This document shows positions 44,411 to 54,572 of a DNA stretch of 64,000 nucleotides, piece after piece. The notes under the pieces are model-generated. The model was not told the DNA's origin, did no database searches, and was given only the letters and a program-made list of their open reading frames with translations. Numbering within the stretch: the first letter of the stretch is position 1; each line of letters begins with the position of its first letter. This stretch comes from Acetivibrio sp964564015 (GTDB taxonomy: Bacteria > Bacillota > Clostridia > Acetivibrionales > Acetivibrionaceae), in the NCBI GenBank assembly GCA_964564015.1, contig CAZLZR010000003.1:1-64000 (forward strand), read 5' to 3'. The position numbers were made by a program, and so were the translations under genes.

Positions 44411-44520
44411 TAAAGAGTTTTTTAGAATTTTGAATATTTTGTTTTAAAAATCGTGAAAAACAGCGCATTATATTTATTTCAAGTTATTAAGCAATAATTT
44501 GAAATGGTTGAAATGATTTG

Positions 44521-44549
44521 CCAATAAAACCATAAAAAAGAGGTTTTTG
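44521..44549 (+). terminator. Possible terminator after spoVG
   Basis: CCAATAAAACC and GGTTTTTGG form a weak stem around an A-rich loop. It lies 110 bp after spoVG. The surrounding 378-bp gap 44411-44788 shows no gene. Confidence 0.3.
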
Positions 44550-44788
44550 GTAATTGTTTAACCTTAATGCGTGTTTTTGACGATTTTTTATTGATTTTTA
44601 CTTATATCTTTTATACATTTTGCTGTTGAAATGTAAGATGAAACGTGAGAAAATATATGTGGTTTGAAAATTTATATTTCCTGTAAGGATGCTTCAGAAT
44701 ATTTCTTATGAACAGAATATAGAATGTAATAATACTGAAGTTGAATATAAAGTATTTATCGATGATACCTTAAAGGAGGAAACATTAG

Positions 44789-46174
44789 ATGGAACACTTG
44801 ATGGCAGTGATACTTGCCGCTGGTGAAGGGAAAAGGATGAAGTCAAAGAAGTCGAAAGTTTTGCACAAAGCATGCGGTATGACGTTGATCAATTGGGTTT
44901 ACCGGTCTATCAAGGATGCAGGTGTAGATGAGACTGTAATTGTAGTAGGGCATAAGGCTGAAGATGTAAAAGAAAGTATGGGAAACAACGTTCATTATGC
45001 GTATCAGGATAAACAGTTAGGAACCGGTCATGCTGTTATGCAGGCAGGAGACTACTTGAAGGGTAAGGAAGGACATGTTTTGGTTCTATGTGGTGATACA
45101 CCACTGATCACATCAGAAACAATTTCCAACACATTTAAAATTCACAAGCAAAACAATAATTCAGCTACAGTTATAACTGCGGAGCTTGCGGATCCTGCCG
45201 GTTACGGCAGAATAGTCAGGGACTCATGTGATAATGTGCTAAAGATAGTTGAAGACAGAGATGCCTCCCAGGAAGAAAAAAGTATAAAGGAAATTAATTC
45301 CGGAATGTATTGCTTCAACATTAAGGATTTAGTGGAGGCATTAGGAGAACTTGGCAATAACAACAGCCAAGGCGAATACTATTTGACTGATACTCTTGAA
45401 ATACTGATAGGTAAAGGACTTAAGGTGGGGGCTGTAAAAGTTGATGACAGCAATGAAATACTTGGAATAAATGATAGAGTTCAACTTTCAATGGCGGGCG
45501 AGCTGTTAAGGAAAAGGATTCTTTCAAACCACATGGAAAACGGTGTTACAATAATAGATCCCAATTCAACCTACATTGACTGTGATGTACAAATAGGTAT
45601 TGATACTGTAATATATCCATCAAGCATAATTGAGAAAGACACAATAATCGGGGAAGACTGCATAATTGGTCCCGCAAGCCGAATTGTAGCTTCGAGAATA
45701 TCCAATGGTGTTGAAGTGAAAAATTCTGTTGTGCTGGAGAGTTCTATTGGTGATAATACAACTGTTGGCCCTTTTGCTTATATAAGACCGGGAAGTGTAA
45801 TAGGTAAGAAGGTAAAAATTGGAGATTTTGTAGAAGTGAAGAAATCTGTCATAGGTGACAGGACAAAATTGTCACACTTAACTTATGTTGGTGATGCCGA
45901 GGTTGGGGAGAATGTCAATCTTGGTTGCGGTGTGGTAGTTGTAAATTATGACGGCAAAAAGAAGAATAAGACCGTGATAGGTGATAACTCTTTTGTTGGA
46001 TGTAATGTAAATCTCATTTCACCTGTTCATGTTAAGAGTAATGCATATGTTGCCGCAGGTTCAACAATTACAGACGAAGTGCCGGAAAATTCACTGGCAA
46101 TAGCAAGAGCACGCCAGGTAGTAAAAGAGGACTGGGTAATTAAAAAGGATATGTCACGGAAGGACAAAAATTAA
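44789..46174 (+). CDS. glmU: Bifunctional GlcNAc-1-phosphate uridyltransferase / glucosamine-1-phosphate acetyltransferase
   Basis: Makes UDP-GlcNAc, the substrate used by murA, the tagO-like enzyme and mnaA in this window. 461 residues: N-terminal pyrophosphorylase (AVILAAGEGKRMKSKKSKVL, then LCGDTPLI) and C-terminal left-handed beta-helix acetyltransferase with hexapeptide repeats (for example IGPASRIVASRI, FAYIRPGSVIGKKVKIGDFV, VNYDGKKKNKTVIGDNSFVG). ATG after AAAGGAGGAAAC. It is followed by prs after 40 bp. Confidence 0.97.
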   Translation: MEHLMAVILAAGEGKRMKSKKSKVLHKACGMTLINWVYRSIKDAGVDETVIVVGHKAEDVKESMGNNVHYAYQDKQLGTGHAVMQAGDYLKGKEGHVLVLCGDTPLITSETISNTFKIHKQNNNSATVITAELADPAGYGRIVRDSCDNVLKIVEDRDASQEEKSIKEINSGMYCFNIKDLVEALGELGNNNSQGEYYLTDTLEILIGKGLKVGAVKVDDSNEILGINDRVQLSMAGELLRKRILSNHMENGVTIIDPNSTYIDCDVQIGIDTVIYPSSIIEKDTIIGEDCIIGPASRIVASRISNGVEVKNSVVLESSIGDNTTVGPFAYIRPGSVIGKKVKIGDFVEVKKSVIGDRTKLSHLTYVGDAEVGENVNLGCGVVVVNYDGKKKNKTVIGDNSFVGCNVNLISPVHVKSNAYVAAGSTITDEVPENSLAIARARQVVKEDWVIKKDMSRKDKN

Positions 46175-46214
46175 AATTAACATATAAAATTATTTATGAG
46201 AAGGGGAACATAGG

Positions 46215-47180
46215 ATGAATTTGCATGGAAAGGATATTAAAATTTTTGCCGGTAACTCAAATAGTGCACTGGCAGAGGAAATTGCAGAAAAAATAGGACT
46301 TCCGCTGGGACTTGCGAAGGTAGGCAAATTTAGTGATGGAGAATCAGCTATCCACATTGAAGAGGTTGTAAGGGGCTCGGACGTATTTATTATTCAATCT
46401 ACTTGTCCGCCTGCTAATGATAATCTTGTAGAGCTACTTATAATGATAGATGCTTTGAAAAGGGCTTCGGCAGGCAGAATAACTGCTGTTATGCCGTATT
46501 TTGGATATGCAAGGCAGGATAGAAAAGCTAAAGCAAGAGATCCCATATCTGCAAAGCTGGTTGCAAACCTTTTGACAACAGCAGGTGCCGACAGAGTATT
46601 GACTATGGATTTGCATGCGCCTCAGTTGCAAGGATTTTTTGACATACCGGTTGATCACTTGATTGGAGTACCTATTCTGGCAAACTACTTCAAGGACAAA
46701 TTCATGGATACAAGTGATGTGGTTGTTGTTTCACCGGATGTGGGCAGTGTTTCGAGGTCAAGAAAGTTTGCGGAAAGATTGGAAGTTCCTTTGGCTATTA
46801 TAGATAAAAGACGTCCAAAGGCAAATGTTTCTGAGATTATGAATATAATTGGAGACGTAAATAATAAGAGGGTTGTATTGGTTGATGACCTTATTGATAC
46901 AGGAGGCACTATAGTTAATGCCGCAAATGCTCTTGCAGAAATTGGGGCAAAGGAAGTATATGCCTGCTGTACACATGGTGTTTTATCAGGACCCGCAATT
47001 GACAGGATCAATAACTCTCAAATGAAGGAACTGGTTACACTCAATACTATTCCGATTTCAGAGGAGAAAAAGATTCCCAAACTTGTATCTCTTTCTGTTG
47101 CTCCTGTATTTGCTGAAGCAATTGAGAGGATTTATGGGGACATATCTATAAGTACTTTGTTTACACAGCAAGAACTATGA
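46215..47180 (+). CDS. prs: Ribose-phosphate pyrophosphokinase
   Basis: Makes PRPP from ribose 5-phosphate and ATP, linking rpiB, upp and the PRPP-sensing PurR. 321 residues with FAGNSNSALAEEIAEKIG, GKFSDGESAIHIEE, MDLHAPQLQGFFDIPVDHL and the PRPP loop VLVDDLIDTGGTIVNAA. ATG after AGAAGGGGAAC. The glmU-prs pair is the usual Firmicute order; the ctc gene found after prs in Bacillus is absent. Confidence 0.97.
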   Translation: MNLHGKDIKIFAGNSNSALAEEIAEKIGLPLGLAKVGKFSDGESAIHIEEVVRGSDVFIIQSTCPPANDNLVELLIMIDALKRASAGRITAVMPYFGYARQDRKAKARDPISAKLVANLLTTAGADRVLTMDLHAPQLQGFFDIPVDHLIGVPILANYFKDKFMDTSDVVVVSPDVGSVSRSRKFAERLEVPLAIIDKRRPKANVSEIMNIIGDVNNKRVVLVDDLIDTGGTIVNAANALAEIGAKEVYACCTHGVLSGPAIDRINNSQMKELVTLNTIPISEEKKIPKLVSLSVAPVFAEAIERIYGDISISTLFTQQEL

Positions 47181-47224
47181 TTTTCCATATGTTTTAATTA
47201 TAAATTATTATGTAAGTATATAAA

Positions 47225-47260
47225 TGCCTCCTTTAAGCTAGATGGACTTTAGGGAGGCAA
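47225..47260 (+). terminator. Terminator between prs and pth
   Basis: TGCCTCC (47225-47231) and GGAGGCA (47253-47259) form the core of a stem extended by T/A pairs, followed by ATTATTTT. Confidence 0.65.
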
Positions 47261-47287
47261 TTATTTTAAGATAAGAGGTGCGAAGTT

Positions 47288-47857
47288 TTGGAAGATTTAT
47301 ATATAGTGATTGGACTGGGCAATCCGGGAACAAAATATGAAAATACCAGACATAATGTGGGGTTTGAAACCATTGACAGGATTTCAAGGAAGCACAATAT
47401 ATCTGTTACAAAGGTTAAGCATAAAGCTGTTATCGGTGACGGCACTATTGAAGGTAGCAGAGTCATATTGGTTAAGCCTCAGACCTATATGAACTTAAGT
47501 GGGGAAAGCGTCAGGGAAATAATAGAGTGGTATAAAATTCCGGTAAAAAATATTATAATAGTATATGATGACATTGATTTGCCTGTCGGCAAACTAAGGA
47601 TAAGGCCGAAAGGAAGTGCCGGAACCCATAACGGAATGAGATCTGTAATATATCAGATTCAATCGGATGATTTCCCGCGTATAAGGATTGGCGTAGATAA
47701 GCCACCACCAGGATGGGAACTGGCAGATTTTGTTTTGAGCAGGTTTTCTCCTGCTGAGAGAAATAGTGTGGAAGAAGCTATTGACAATGCCGTTGGCGCT
47801 GTTGAAACAATTATAAAGTCGGGCGTTGATAATGCCATGAACAGATTTAACAGATAA
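47288..47857 (+). CDS. pth: Peptidyl-tRNA hydrolase
   Basis: Recycles peptidyl-tRNAs released by stalled ribosomes (SpoVC in Bacillus). 189 residues: VIGLGNPGTKYENTRHNVGF with the catalytic His, KPQTYMNLSG, VYDDIDLPVGKLRIRPKGSA and GTHNGMRSVI, then RIRIGVDKPP. TTG start at 47288 after AGAGGTGCG. mfd follows; the small fin gene that separates them in Bacillus has no room here (82-bp gap). Confidence 0.96.
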   Translation: MEDLYIVIGLGNPGTKYENTRHNVGFETIDRISRKHNISVTKVKHKAVIGDGTIEGSRVILVKPQTYMNLSGESVREIIEWYKIPVKNIIIVYDDIDLPVGKLRIRPKGSAGTHNGMRSVIYQIQSDDFPRIRIGVDKPPPGWELADFVLSRFSPAERNSVEEAIDNAVGAVETIIKSGVDNAMNRFNR

Positions 47858-47939
47858 TGATTTTGTGAAACAAATTTATATAAAGCTAATCATATGTCGT
47901 TGGAAGCTAAAATACATTAAGGCGCTTTAAGGATGAGTT

Positions 47940-50900
47940 ATGGATAATTTTAAAACAAAGGATTATTTGATTGACCCGTTGCTCGAGATAGTAGAATATA
48001 GTGATGTTCTTGATAATATTAAAAAGGGGAAAATTCATACATCAATAAACGGGCCTTCTGAGAGCCAGAAAGCCCATTTGGCGTACGCTGTTTGCAGTCA
48101 TTTGGGGAGCAAAGGGATAATGGTTGCCTACAATGAGTTGCAGGCCAGAAAGATGTATGAAGATCTTTCATATTTCTATGATAAGGATGTAATCCTCTTT
48201 TCTTCAAAGGAAATAATGCTTCATGATATAGAAGCAAAAAGTTATGATTTGATTTATTCCAGAATATCAGCTATTGACAGAATTCTAAGGCGGGACTACA
48301 GATTTATTGTCACCAGTGCAGAGGCTCTTTGCCAGAAGTTAATGGATAAAAGGCTTTTTTTATCCGGCTGTTTGCACTTTAATTATGAAAACAGGATTGA
48401 TCTGACATTGTTAATCCAAAAGCTGGTATCAATCGGATATGAAAGAGTTACTACAGTTGAAGGAAAGGGTCAGTTTGCAATAAGAGGGGGAATAATCGAT
48501 ATTTTCCCTGTAAATACTGAAACTGCCTTGCGTATCGAACTGTTTGGTGATGAAATTGATTCCATTCGAACCTTTGATGTCTTATCCCAAAGATCGGTAG
48601 AAAAAGTTGAAAGTATGGATATATTGCCGGCAAGGGAGATATTGTACGAGGCTTCAGATTTGGACAGAATAATTTCGGGTATCCGTGATGATTTAAATTC
48701 ACATCTGGAAAAGATTGATTCAAAGGGCAATCAGGATTATAAGTTAAAGATTAAAGAAAAAATAGGCCATGACCTGGATAAATTTAAAGAAGAATATTAC
48801 TTTCCGGGAATGGATCGGTACATCCCCTATATTATTGAGAATCCTTCCTTAATAACCGATTATATCGACGATGATATACTTGTTTTCTTTGATGAACCCA
48901 GAAGATTTGAACAGAGGATAGAAGGCATTCTGACGGAGAACAGGGAAATGTGCAAGAGCTTGCTTGAGAAAGGCCAGCTTCTTCCGGGGTGTTTTGATAT
49001 TTACTTTGAGTTTGACCACATGTGGGGAAAATTTAATAAGTATAGAGCAGTATATTTCAATGCCATAATGACGGATGAAACCCTTATATCAAACAGTAAG
49101 AAATACAGTGTTGCCTCAAGGCTTTTAAACAATTATCAGGGTAATTTTGATCTTTTGGTGGAGGATATAAAGTACTGGAAGGGAAAAAAGAACCGGATTC
49201 TGGTATTGGCAGGGACTAAGAGCAGGGGTGAAATGCTTGCTGATACATTAAGGTCAAAGGATGTTGAGACAGTATATGTTAATGAGATAAGTGAACAGAT
49301 TCTACCAGGTCAGGTTATTATATCCCATGGCAGCCTTAACAGAGGCTTTGAATATCCTGAAACCGGCTTTGTTGTAATTAGCGGAAAGGAACTTTTTGGT
49401 CAGGACAGAAAGCTCAAAAAGCATGGGGCAAATAAGAACAAAGGTAAAAAAATAAACGTCTTTACTGACCTGAATATTGGTGATTTTGTTGTTCACCAAT
49501 CTCATGGTATCGGAAAATATATCGGAATTGAACAGTTGGCTGTGGAGAATATAAAGAAAGATTATTTAAAGATTCAGTACCAGGATGGTGCCTTTCTATA
49601 TGTGCCTACAAATCAGCTCGACCTTATTCAGAAGTACATAGGATCGGAAGGAAAATCGCCTAAGCTTAGCAAGTTGGGTGGAAACGATTGGACAAAGATC
49701 AAGACAAAGGCAAAGGAATCCCTTAAGGAACTGGCAGAAGAGCTTATTAAGCTGTACGCAGTTAGAGAGGCATCAAAGGGGCATGCCTTTGGAAGTGATA
49801 CAGTGTGGCAGAAGCAGTTTGAAGAGCAGTTCCCCTATCAGGAAACCGATGATCAGCTAAGGTGCATAGAGGAGATCAAGAAAGACATGGAATCCGATAA
49901 ACCGATGGATAGGCTGTTGTGCGGGGATGTAGGATACGGTAAGACAGAGGTTGCAATCAGAGCAATATTTAAAGCAGTCATGGACGGCAAACAGGTTGCT
50001 TATCTTGTGCCTACAACAGTATTGGCGCAGCAGCAGTACAACAATTTCAGGGAACGCATGAAGGATTTTCCTGTTACAGTGGAAATGGTAAGCCGGTTCA
50101 GGACACAAGCCGAGCAAAAACGTATTCTGAAGGATGTCAAAGCAGGACTTGTGGATGTGCTGATTGGCACCCACAGACTTTTACAGAAAGATATAGCATT
50201 TAAAAATTTGGGCCTTTTGGTAATCGATGAGGAGCAGCGCTTTGGAGTAATGCACAAGGAAAAAATCAAAAACCTGCGTGCAAATGTGGATGTCCTCACA
50301 CTGACAGCAACACCTATCCCTAGAACGCTGCATATGTCAATGGTGGGGATAAAGGACATAAGTACTATTGAAGACCCTCCTGAAGAGAGATTTCCGGTTC
50401 AGACCTATGTAATGGAGTACAACGGTGAGGTGATCAAAGAGGCAATTAACAGGGAAATTGCCCGTAATGGACAGGTGTTTTACCTGTATAACAGGGTGAG
50501 ATCCATTAATATTAAGGCTGCAGAGATTAAAAACATGGTTCCTGATGCCAGGGTTGCGGTGGCACATGGACAAATGAACGAGTCAGAGCTTGAAGACATT
50601 ATGTTCAGATTTATTAACGGTGAATATGATGTACTTGTATGTACTGTAATTATTGAATCCGGTCTTGATATGCCTAATGTCAATACCATTGTTGTCGAGG
50701 ACTCCGATAAAATGGGGCTTGCACAGCTTTATCAGCTAAGGGGCAGAGTTGGCAGATCAAACAGAATGGCCTACGCCTATATTACTTATAAAAAGGATAA
50801 AGTTCTCTCAGAAATTGCGGAGAAAAGGCTTCAGGCTATTAAGGAGTTTACCGAATTCGGGTCGGGTTTCAAAATAGCAATGAGGGATTTGCAGATAAGA

Positions 50901-51476
50901 GGGGCAGGAAACCTGCTTGGTGCACAGCAGCACGGGCACATAGATTTGGTTGGATACGATATGTATTGCAGGCTGCTATCTGAAGCGGTAAATGAATTAA
51001 AAGGTGAATCTGTTGAGGAAGAGGTTGAACTTTCAATTGATGTAAACCTGAGTGCATACATTGATAATGATTATATTGGCTCCGAGAATGAGAAAATTGA
51101 CATGTATAAGAAGATTGCTTTAATACAGGATGAACAGGATGTTTTAGATGTTGAAGACGAACTTATTGACCGATACGGTAATATTCCTGTGCAGGTGTCA
51201 AATCTTATAAAGATAGCGCATATCAAAGCCCTGGCCTTGGCCTGTGGTTTTTCATCAATACAGGAAAAGAATGATTCGGTAATCTTTCAGTTTGCAGAAA
51301 ATAAGAACATTAATTTTGAAATGCTTGGTTACCTTATGGAGAAGTATAAAAGGAAGCTTCTGTTTTCAGCCAGCAATAAGCCTTATATCGCTTATAAGGT
51401 AGCAGATGTTAAAAGGGAGGATTTCCTGCACAATATTAAAATTTTGTTACAAGACATTATTAAATTGAAGAATTGA
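47940..51476 (+). CDS. mfd: Transcription-repair coupling factor
   Basis: DNA translocase that dislodges stalled RNA polymerase and recruits UvrA. The 1178 residues are full length. UvrB-like N-terminal region (VEGKGQFAIRGGIIDIFPVN), RNA-polymerase-interacting domain (GDFVVHQSHGIGKYIGIEQL, about 517-536), helicase motor with Walker A LLCGDVGYGKTEVAIRA, DEEQRFGVMHKEK, TLTATPIPRTLHMS and the QLRGRVGRSNRMAYAY motif, and a C-terminal TRCF domain. ATG start; the ribosome binding site is weak (AAGGATGAG). Downstream lies a prsA-like gene. Confidence 0.97.
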   Translation: MDNFKTKDYLIDPLLEIVEYSDVLDNIKKGKIHTSINGPSESQKAHLAYAVCSHLGSKGIMVAYNELQARKMYEDLSYFYDKDVILFSSKEIMLHDIEAKSYDLIYSRISAIDRILRRDYRFIVTSAEALCQKLMDKRLFLSGCLHFNYENRIDLTLLIQKLVSIGYERVTTVEGKGQFAIRGGIIDIFPVNTETALRIELFGDEIDSIRTFDVLSQRSVEKVESMDILPAREILYEASDLDRIISGIRDDLNSHLEKIDSKGNQDYKLKIKEKIGHDLDKFKEEYYFPGMDRYIPYIIENPSLITDYIDDDILVFFDEPRRFEQRIEGILTENREMCKSLLEKGQLLPGCFDIYFEFDHMWGKFNKYRAVYFNAIMTDETLISNSKKYSVASRLLNNYQGNFDLLVEDIKYWKGKKNRILVLAGTKSRGEMLADTLRSKDVETVYVNEISEQILPGQVIISHGSLNRGFEYPETGFVVISGKELFGQDRKLKKHGANKNKGKKINVFTDLNIGDFVVHQSHGIGKYIGIEQLAVENIKKDYLKIQYQDGAFLYVPTNQLDLIQKYIGSEGKSPKLSKLGGNDWTKIKTKAKESLKELAEELIKLYAVREASKGHAFGSDTVWQKQFEEQFPYQETDDQLRCIEEIKKDMESDKPMDRLLCGDVGYGKTEVAIRAIFKAVMDGKQVAYLVPTTVLAQQQYNNFRERMKDFPVTVEMVSRFRTQAEQKRILKDVKAGLVDVLIGTHRLLQKDIAFKNLGLLVIDEEQRFGVMHKEKIKNLRANVDVLTLTATPIPRTLHMSMVGIKDISTIEDPPEERFPVQTYVMEYNGEVIKEAINREIARNGQVFYLYNRVRSINIKAAEIKNMVPDARVAVAHGQMNESELEDIMFRFINGEYDVLVCTVIIESGLDMPNVNTIVVEDSDKMGLAQLYQLRGRVGRSNRMAYAYITYKKDKVLSEIAEKRLQAIKEFTEFGSGFKIAMRDLQIRGAGNLLGAQQHGHIDLVGYDMYCRLLSEAVNELKGESVEEEVELSIDVNLSAYIDNDYIGSENEKIDMYKKIALIQDEQDVLDVEDELIDRYGNIPVQVSNLIKIAHIKALALACGFSSIQEKNDSVIFQFAENKNINFEMLGYLMEKYKRKLLFSASNKPYIAYKVADVKREDFLHNIKILLQDIIKLKN

Positions 51477-51566
51477 CGGGAATTTATTATAATATATATA
51501 GCTAGCAGTATATATTTTGTTATATAACTAACAGTTAGCTATTCTAAAACGTAAGGAGAGAGTACG

Positions 51567-52649
51567 TTGAAAAATAATAAGAAAAATAAGAAGAATAAAA
51601 AGTCAATTATAATTATTGCTTCAATACTGGTTGTATTGCTTGCAGCAGTTGGTTGGTTGGTTTACATCAATGCAACAAACTATGTTGCCACAACAAAAGG
51701 CGAAAAGATTACAACTGATGAATTTAAATTTTTCCTTGGATCTACAAAGGTAGAGTTGGAGGGTAGTGCCAATGTGGACAAGAATAGCGAAACCGCACTT
51801 AAGGAATTTTGGAACACTGTAATTGAAGGAATGAATGCAAAAGATTATGCAAAGCAAAAAGCACTTGACAGTGCAAAGGAATTTAAGGTACAGCTTATAA
51901 GGGCAAAAGAAAAAGGATTGAAGTTGGATCAGGGCGATTTAGAGGATGTAAAAGCAACACTTAGCAATATCAAGAGTGGCATGTCGAGCAATTATGGTGG
52001 AGCTGAAGCAGGTGAAAAGGAATTCAAAAAAATATATGGTGTAGGCTACAAGCAATATGAGAAAATATTGAAGGATCTTATGTTGGTATATAAATACGTT
52101 GAAGGAGAACTACCGACTTTCGAAATAACTGAAGCTGAAATGCAGGACTATTATAAAGAAAGTCCGAACACGGTGGATACGGTTACGGTAAGGCGTATCC
52201 TGTTTGCGACAATGGATCTTACATCACCTGAAGGAAAAGAATACACATTGGAGGAGAAAAAAGATAAAAAAGCTCAGGCGGAAGATATTCTTGCAAAGAT
52301 TAAAGCTGGTGAGGATGCGGAACAGTTTGCAATTGAATTATCCGAGGATACAACAGTGAAGGATAACAAAGGTTTGTTTGAGATTACCAGCAATACCAGT
52401 TCAAATATAACTGGATTTCAGGAATGGGCACTTGATCACAAACCTGGAGATGCTGATATATTGGAATCGCCATATGGGTATTTTGTTTTAAAGGTTGAAG
52501 ACAGAACAACCTACGATGAGGTTAAAGATAAGGTTAAGGAAGCAGTTCAGACAAAGAAATATCTGGAGAGACTGGAAAACTGGACTAAAGAATCTCAGTA
52601 TGATGTTATAAAAAATGAAAGTATTTATATTAAAATAAATATAGAATGA
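51567..52649 (+). CDS. Membrane-anchored peptidyl-prolyl isomerase, PrsA/SurA-like parvulin
   Basis: 360 residues: very basic N-terminus, one membrane helix (about 13-32), a SurA-N-like helical region (about 45-195), then a parvulin/rotamase domain (about 205-315: VTVRRILFATMDL, AEQFAIELSEDTTVKDNKG, SPYGYFVLKVED). It should fold exported proteins outside the membrane. There is no lipobox cysteine, so it is held by a helix rather than as a lipoprotein like PrsA. TTG start at 51567 after AAGGAGAGAG. Insertion between mfd and spoVT is common in clostridia. Confidence 0.87.
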   Translation: MKNNKKNKKNKKSIIIIASILVVLLAAVGWLVYINATNYVATTKGEKITTDEFKFFLGSTKVELEGSANVDKNSETALKEFWNTVIEGMNAKDYAKQKALDSAKEFKVQLIRAKEKGLKLDQGDLEDVKATLSNIKSGMSSNYGGAEAGEKEFKKIYGVGYKQYEKILKDLMLVYKYVEGELPTFEITEAEMQDYYKESPNTVDTVTVRRILFATMDLTSPEGKEYTLEEKKDKKAQAEDILAKIKAGEDAEQFAIELSEDTTVKDNKGLFEITSNTSSNITGFQEWALDHKPGDADILESPYGYFVLKVEDRTTYDEVKDKVKEAVQTKKYLERLENWTKESQYDVIKNESIYIKINIE

Positions 52650-52695
52650 ATAAAAGAACTGGATAGCTTATAGCTACCCAGTTCTTTTATTCATT
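52646..52695 (+). terminator. Long terminator after the prsA-like gene
   Basis: AATGAATAAAAGAACTGG and CCAGTTCTTTTATTCATT are perfect complements around a loop that itself holds an imperfect stem (TAGCTTATAGCTA). It overlaps the stop codon region of the gene. Confidence 0.85.
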
Positions 52696-52720
52696 TCTTT
52701 GGTAAATTACTCAAACCTTT

Positions 52721-52750
52721 GAAAGACTGGTTGTTTCCAGTCTTTTTTTA
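52721..52750 (+). terminator. Second terminator before spoVT
   Basis: AAAGACTGG, loop, CCAGTCTTTTTTTA: a 9-bp stem with a T-run, 25 bp after the first terminator. Tandem terminators isolate spoVT. Confidence 0.85.
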
Positions 52751-52862
52751 GTACCTGTATTTTTTTCAGTTATCATAATTCACCTGTTATGTATAAAAAA
52801 CCAATAAATAATAAATAATAAAACTGTACTATAAATTAACTGTTAAGAGGAGGTAAAACACA

Positions 52863-53417
52863 TTGAAGGCTACCGGAATAGTTAGAAGAATAGACGATCT
52901 GGGCAGAGTAGTTATTCCAAAAGAGATTAGAAGGACTTTAAGAATAAGAGAAGGAGATCCTCTGGAAATATTTACTGATAGAGAAGGGGAAGTTATATTA
53001 AAGAAGTATTCACCTATCGGTGAATTAAGTGATTTCGCTGCTCAATATGCAGATTCGCTTCATAAGACAAGCGGCCACATAACATGTATTTCCGATAGAG
53101 ATACTATAATTGCGGTTTCAGGTGCGTCTAAGAAAGAATTTCTTGAAAAGTCATTAAGTTCAGATGTGGAAAAAATAATTGAAGAAAAGACTACTTTGGT
53201 TGTAAAAGCTCCTGAAGAAAAAACAATTACAATTTTGGCTGATGAAAACGGAGAAAGAAGATATTCGTCACAGGTAGTTTCACCAATAATCTCAGAAGGG
53301 GATCCTATTGGTGCGGTTATGTTCTTGTCAACTGATCCAAACGTGCGTATGGGAGAGATTGAAGCTAAGTTGGCTCAGTCGGCAGCAGGATTCCTTGGCA
53401 AGCAAATGGAACAATAA
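52863..53417 (+). CDS. spoVT: Stage V sporulation regulator SpoVT
   Basis: Forespore (SigG-stage) transcription factor of 184 residues: AbrB-type swapped-hairpin DNA-binding domain (TGIVRRIDDLGRVVIPKEIR) then a GAF-like domain. TTG start at 52863 after AGAGGAGGTAAAAC. The gene has its own terminators on both sides, so it is monocistronic. In Bacillus yabM (a MurJ-like flippase) follows, but it is missing here. Confidence 0.96.
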   Translation: MKATGIVRRIDDLGRVVIPKEIRRTLRIREGDPLEIFTDREGEVILKKYSPIGELSDFAAQYADSLHKTSGHITCISDRDTIIAVSGASKKEFLEKSLSSDVEKIIEEKTTLVVKAPEEKTITILADENGERRYSSQVVSPIISEGDPIGAVMFLSTDPNVRMGEIEAKLAQSAAGFLGKQMEQ

Positions 53418-53471
53418 AATACAAAGTGAAGTTGAAAAACATTATTTTACTGTATAACTTTGTATTGTAAA

Positions 53472-53509
53472 AATAACAGGTAGCCCTGATGGATTGCCTG
53501 TTATTTTTA
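53472..53509 (+). terminator. Terminator after spoVT
   Basis: AACAGGTAG and GATTGCCTGTT pair over about 9 bp, followed by ATTTTTATT. Confidence 0.7.
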
Positions 53510-53653
53510 TTATGCATCCTTCCTCAAATCTATATATAATATTCAAAATTAGATAAAATGTAGTCAAAAATGCGGTATTTTTATAATGAAATTTTATAAT
53601 TAGTGGTATAATTACTTATGATGAAGTATGGCTACAATATAGTTTGCTAATCC

Positions 53654-53724
53654 GGATAACGAAAAAACTTACTTTGAAAATGTTTTCAAAGTATGAGAAT
53701 AGGAAGCTGTTTTTTTGTTATTCC
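53654..53724. repeat. Dispersed short inverted-repeat element, copy B
   Basis: GGATAACGAAAAAAC at the left end pairs with GTTTTTTTGTTATTCC at the right. The core contains the palindrome TTGAAAATGTTTTCAA and the TATGAGAATAGGA block shared with copy A. It lies 38 bp before mazG, in a 344-bp gap otherwise holding only the spoVT terminator. Confidence 0.6.
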
Positions 53725-53761
53725 TAAGGGTAGAAAGTATTATAAAATAGGAGTTGGATTT

Positions 53762-54547
53762 ATGTTAAAGGATAAATACACATTTTCAGATCTGGTAGAC
53801 ATTATGAAATTGCTTAGAAGTGAAAACGGGTGCCCATGGGATAGGGAACAGACCCACGACAGTATTAAGAAGTATATGATTGAAGAGACCTATGAGGTTC
53901 TTGAGGTAATTGATTTGAAAGATAACAAAAGGATTTGTGAGGAGCTTGGAGACCTTCTGCTTCAAATTGTATTCCATGCTCAGATTGCCAATGAGGATGG
54001 GAATTTTTCAATTGAGGATGTAATAACAGGGATATGTAGAAAGATGATTCTGCGACATACCCATGTCTTTGGTGAAGCCAAGGCTGAAACAGCCGATGAA
54101 GTTTTAACAAACTGGGAAGAGATAAAAAAGAAGGAGAAAGGCCTAGATAGCCAGACAGGAGTACTTAAGGATGTGCCCTCTAATCTTCCTGCGCTGATGA
54201 GAAGCTACAAGGTACAACAAAAGGCAGCCCAGGTTGGGTTTGATTGGGATAATATTGAAGACGTAATGAAGAAGGTAGATGAAGAAATAGATGAGCTAAA
54301 AGATGTATATAAGAGTAAAGATGTGGAAAGAATAAATGATGAAGTAGGGGATGTATTATTCTCAATAGTAAATCTGTCCAGATTTTTGAAAGTTCAGCCT
54401 GAACTTGCCTTAACAGGTTCGATAAATAAGTTTATCAAAAGGTTTGAGTACATTGAGACAGAAAGTAAAAAGCAGGGCAAAAACTTGAATGATATGTCTT
54501 TACAAGAAATGGATGAACTGTGGAACGAGTCAAAAATACATATTTAA
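53762..54547 (+). CDS. mazG: Nucleoside triphosphate pyrophosphohydrolase MazG
   Basis: House-cleaning NTP pyrophosphatase of 261 residues with two MazG repeats: EEXXE-like motifs EETYEVLEVIDL and ICEELGDLLLQIVFHAQIA, then DEEIDELKD and DEVGDVLFSIVNLSRFL. The start is ATG at 53762 with GGAG upstream; the frame is open from 53693 but the extension lies partly in the repeat element. In Bacillus the counterpart YabN carries an extra N-terminal tetrapyrrole-methylase domain, which is absent here. Confidence 0.95.
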   Translation: MLKDKYTFSDLVDIMKLLRSENGCPWDREQTHDSIKKYMIEETYEVLEVIDLKDNKRICEELGDLLLQIVFHAQIANEDGNFSIEDVITGICRKMILRHTHVFGEAKAETADEVLTNWEEIKKKEKGLDSQTGVLKDVPSNLPALMRSYKVQQKAAQVGFDWDNIEDVMKKVDEEIDELKDVYKSKDVERINDEVGDVLFSIVNLSRFLKVQPELALTGSINKFIKRFEYIETESKKQGKNLNDMSLQEMDELWNESKIHI

Positions 54548-54572
54548 AAAATTTTTATTTAATTATTAAATA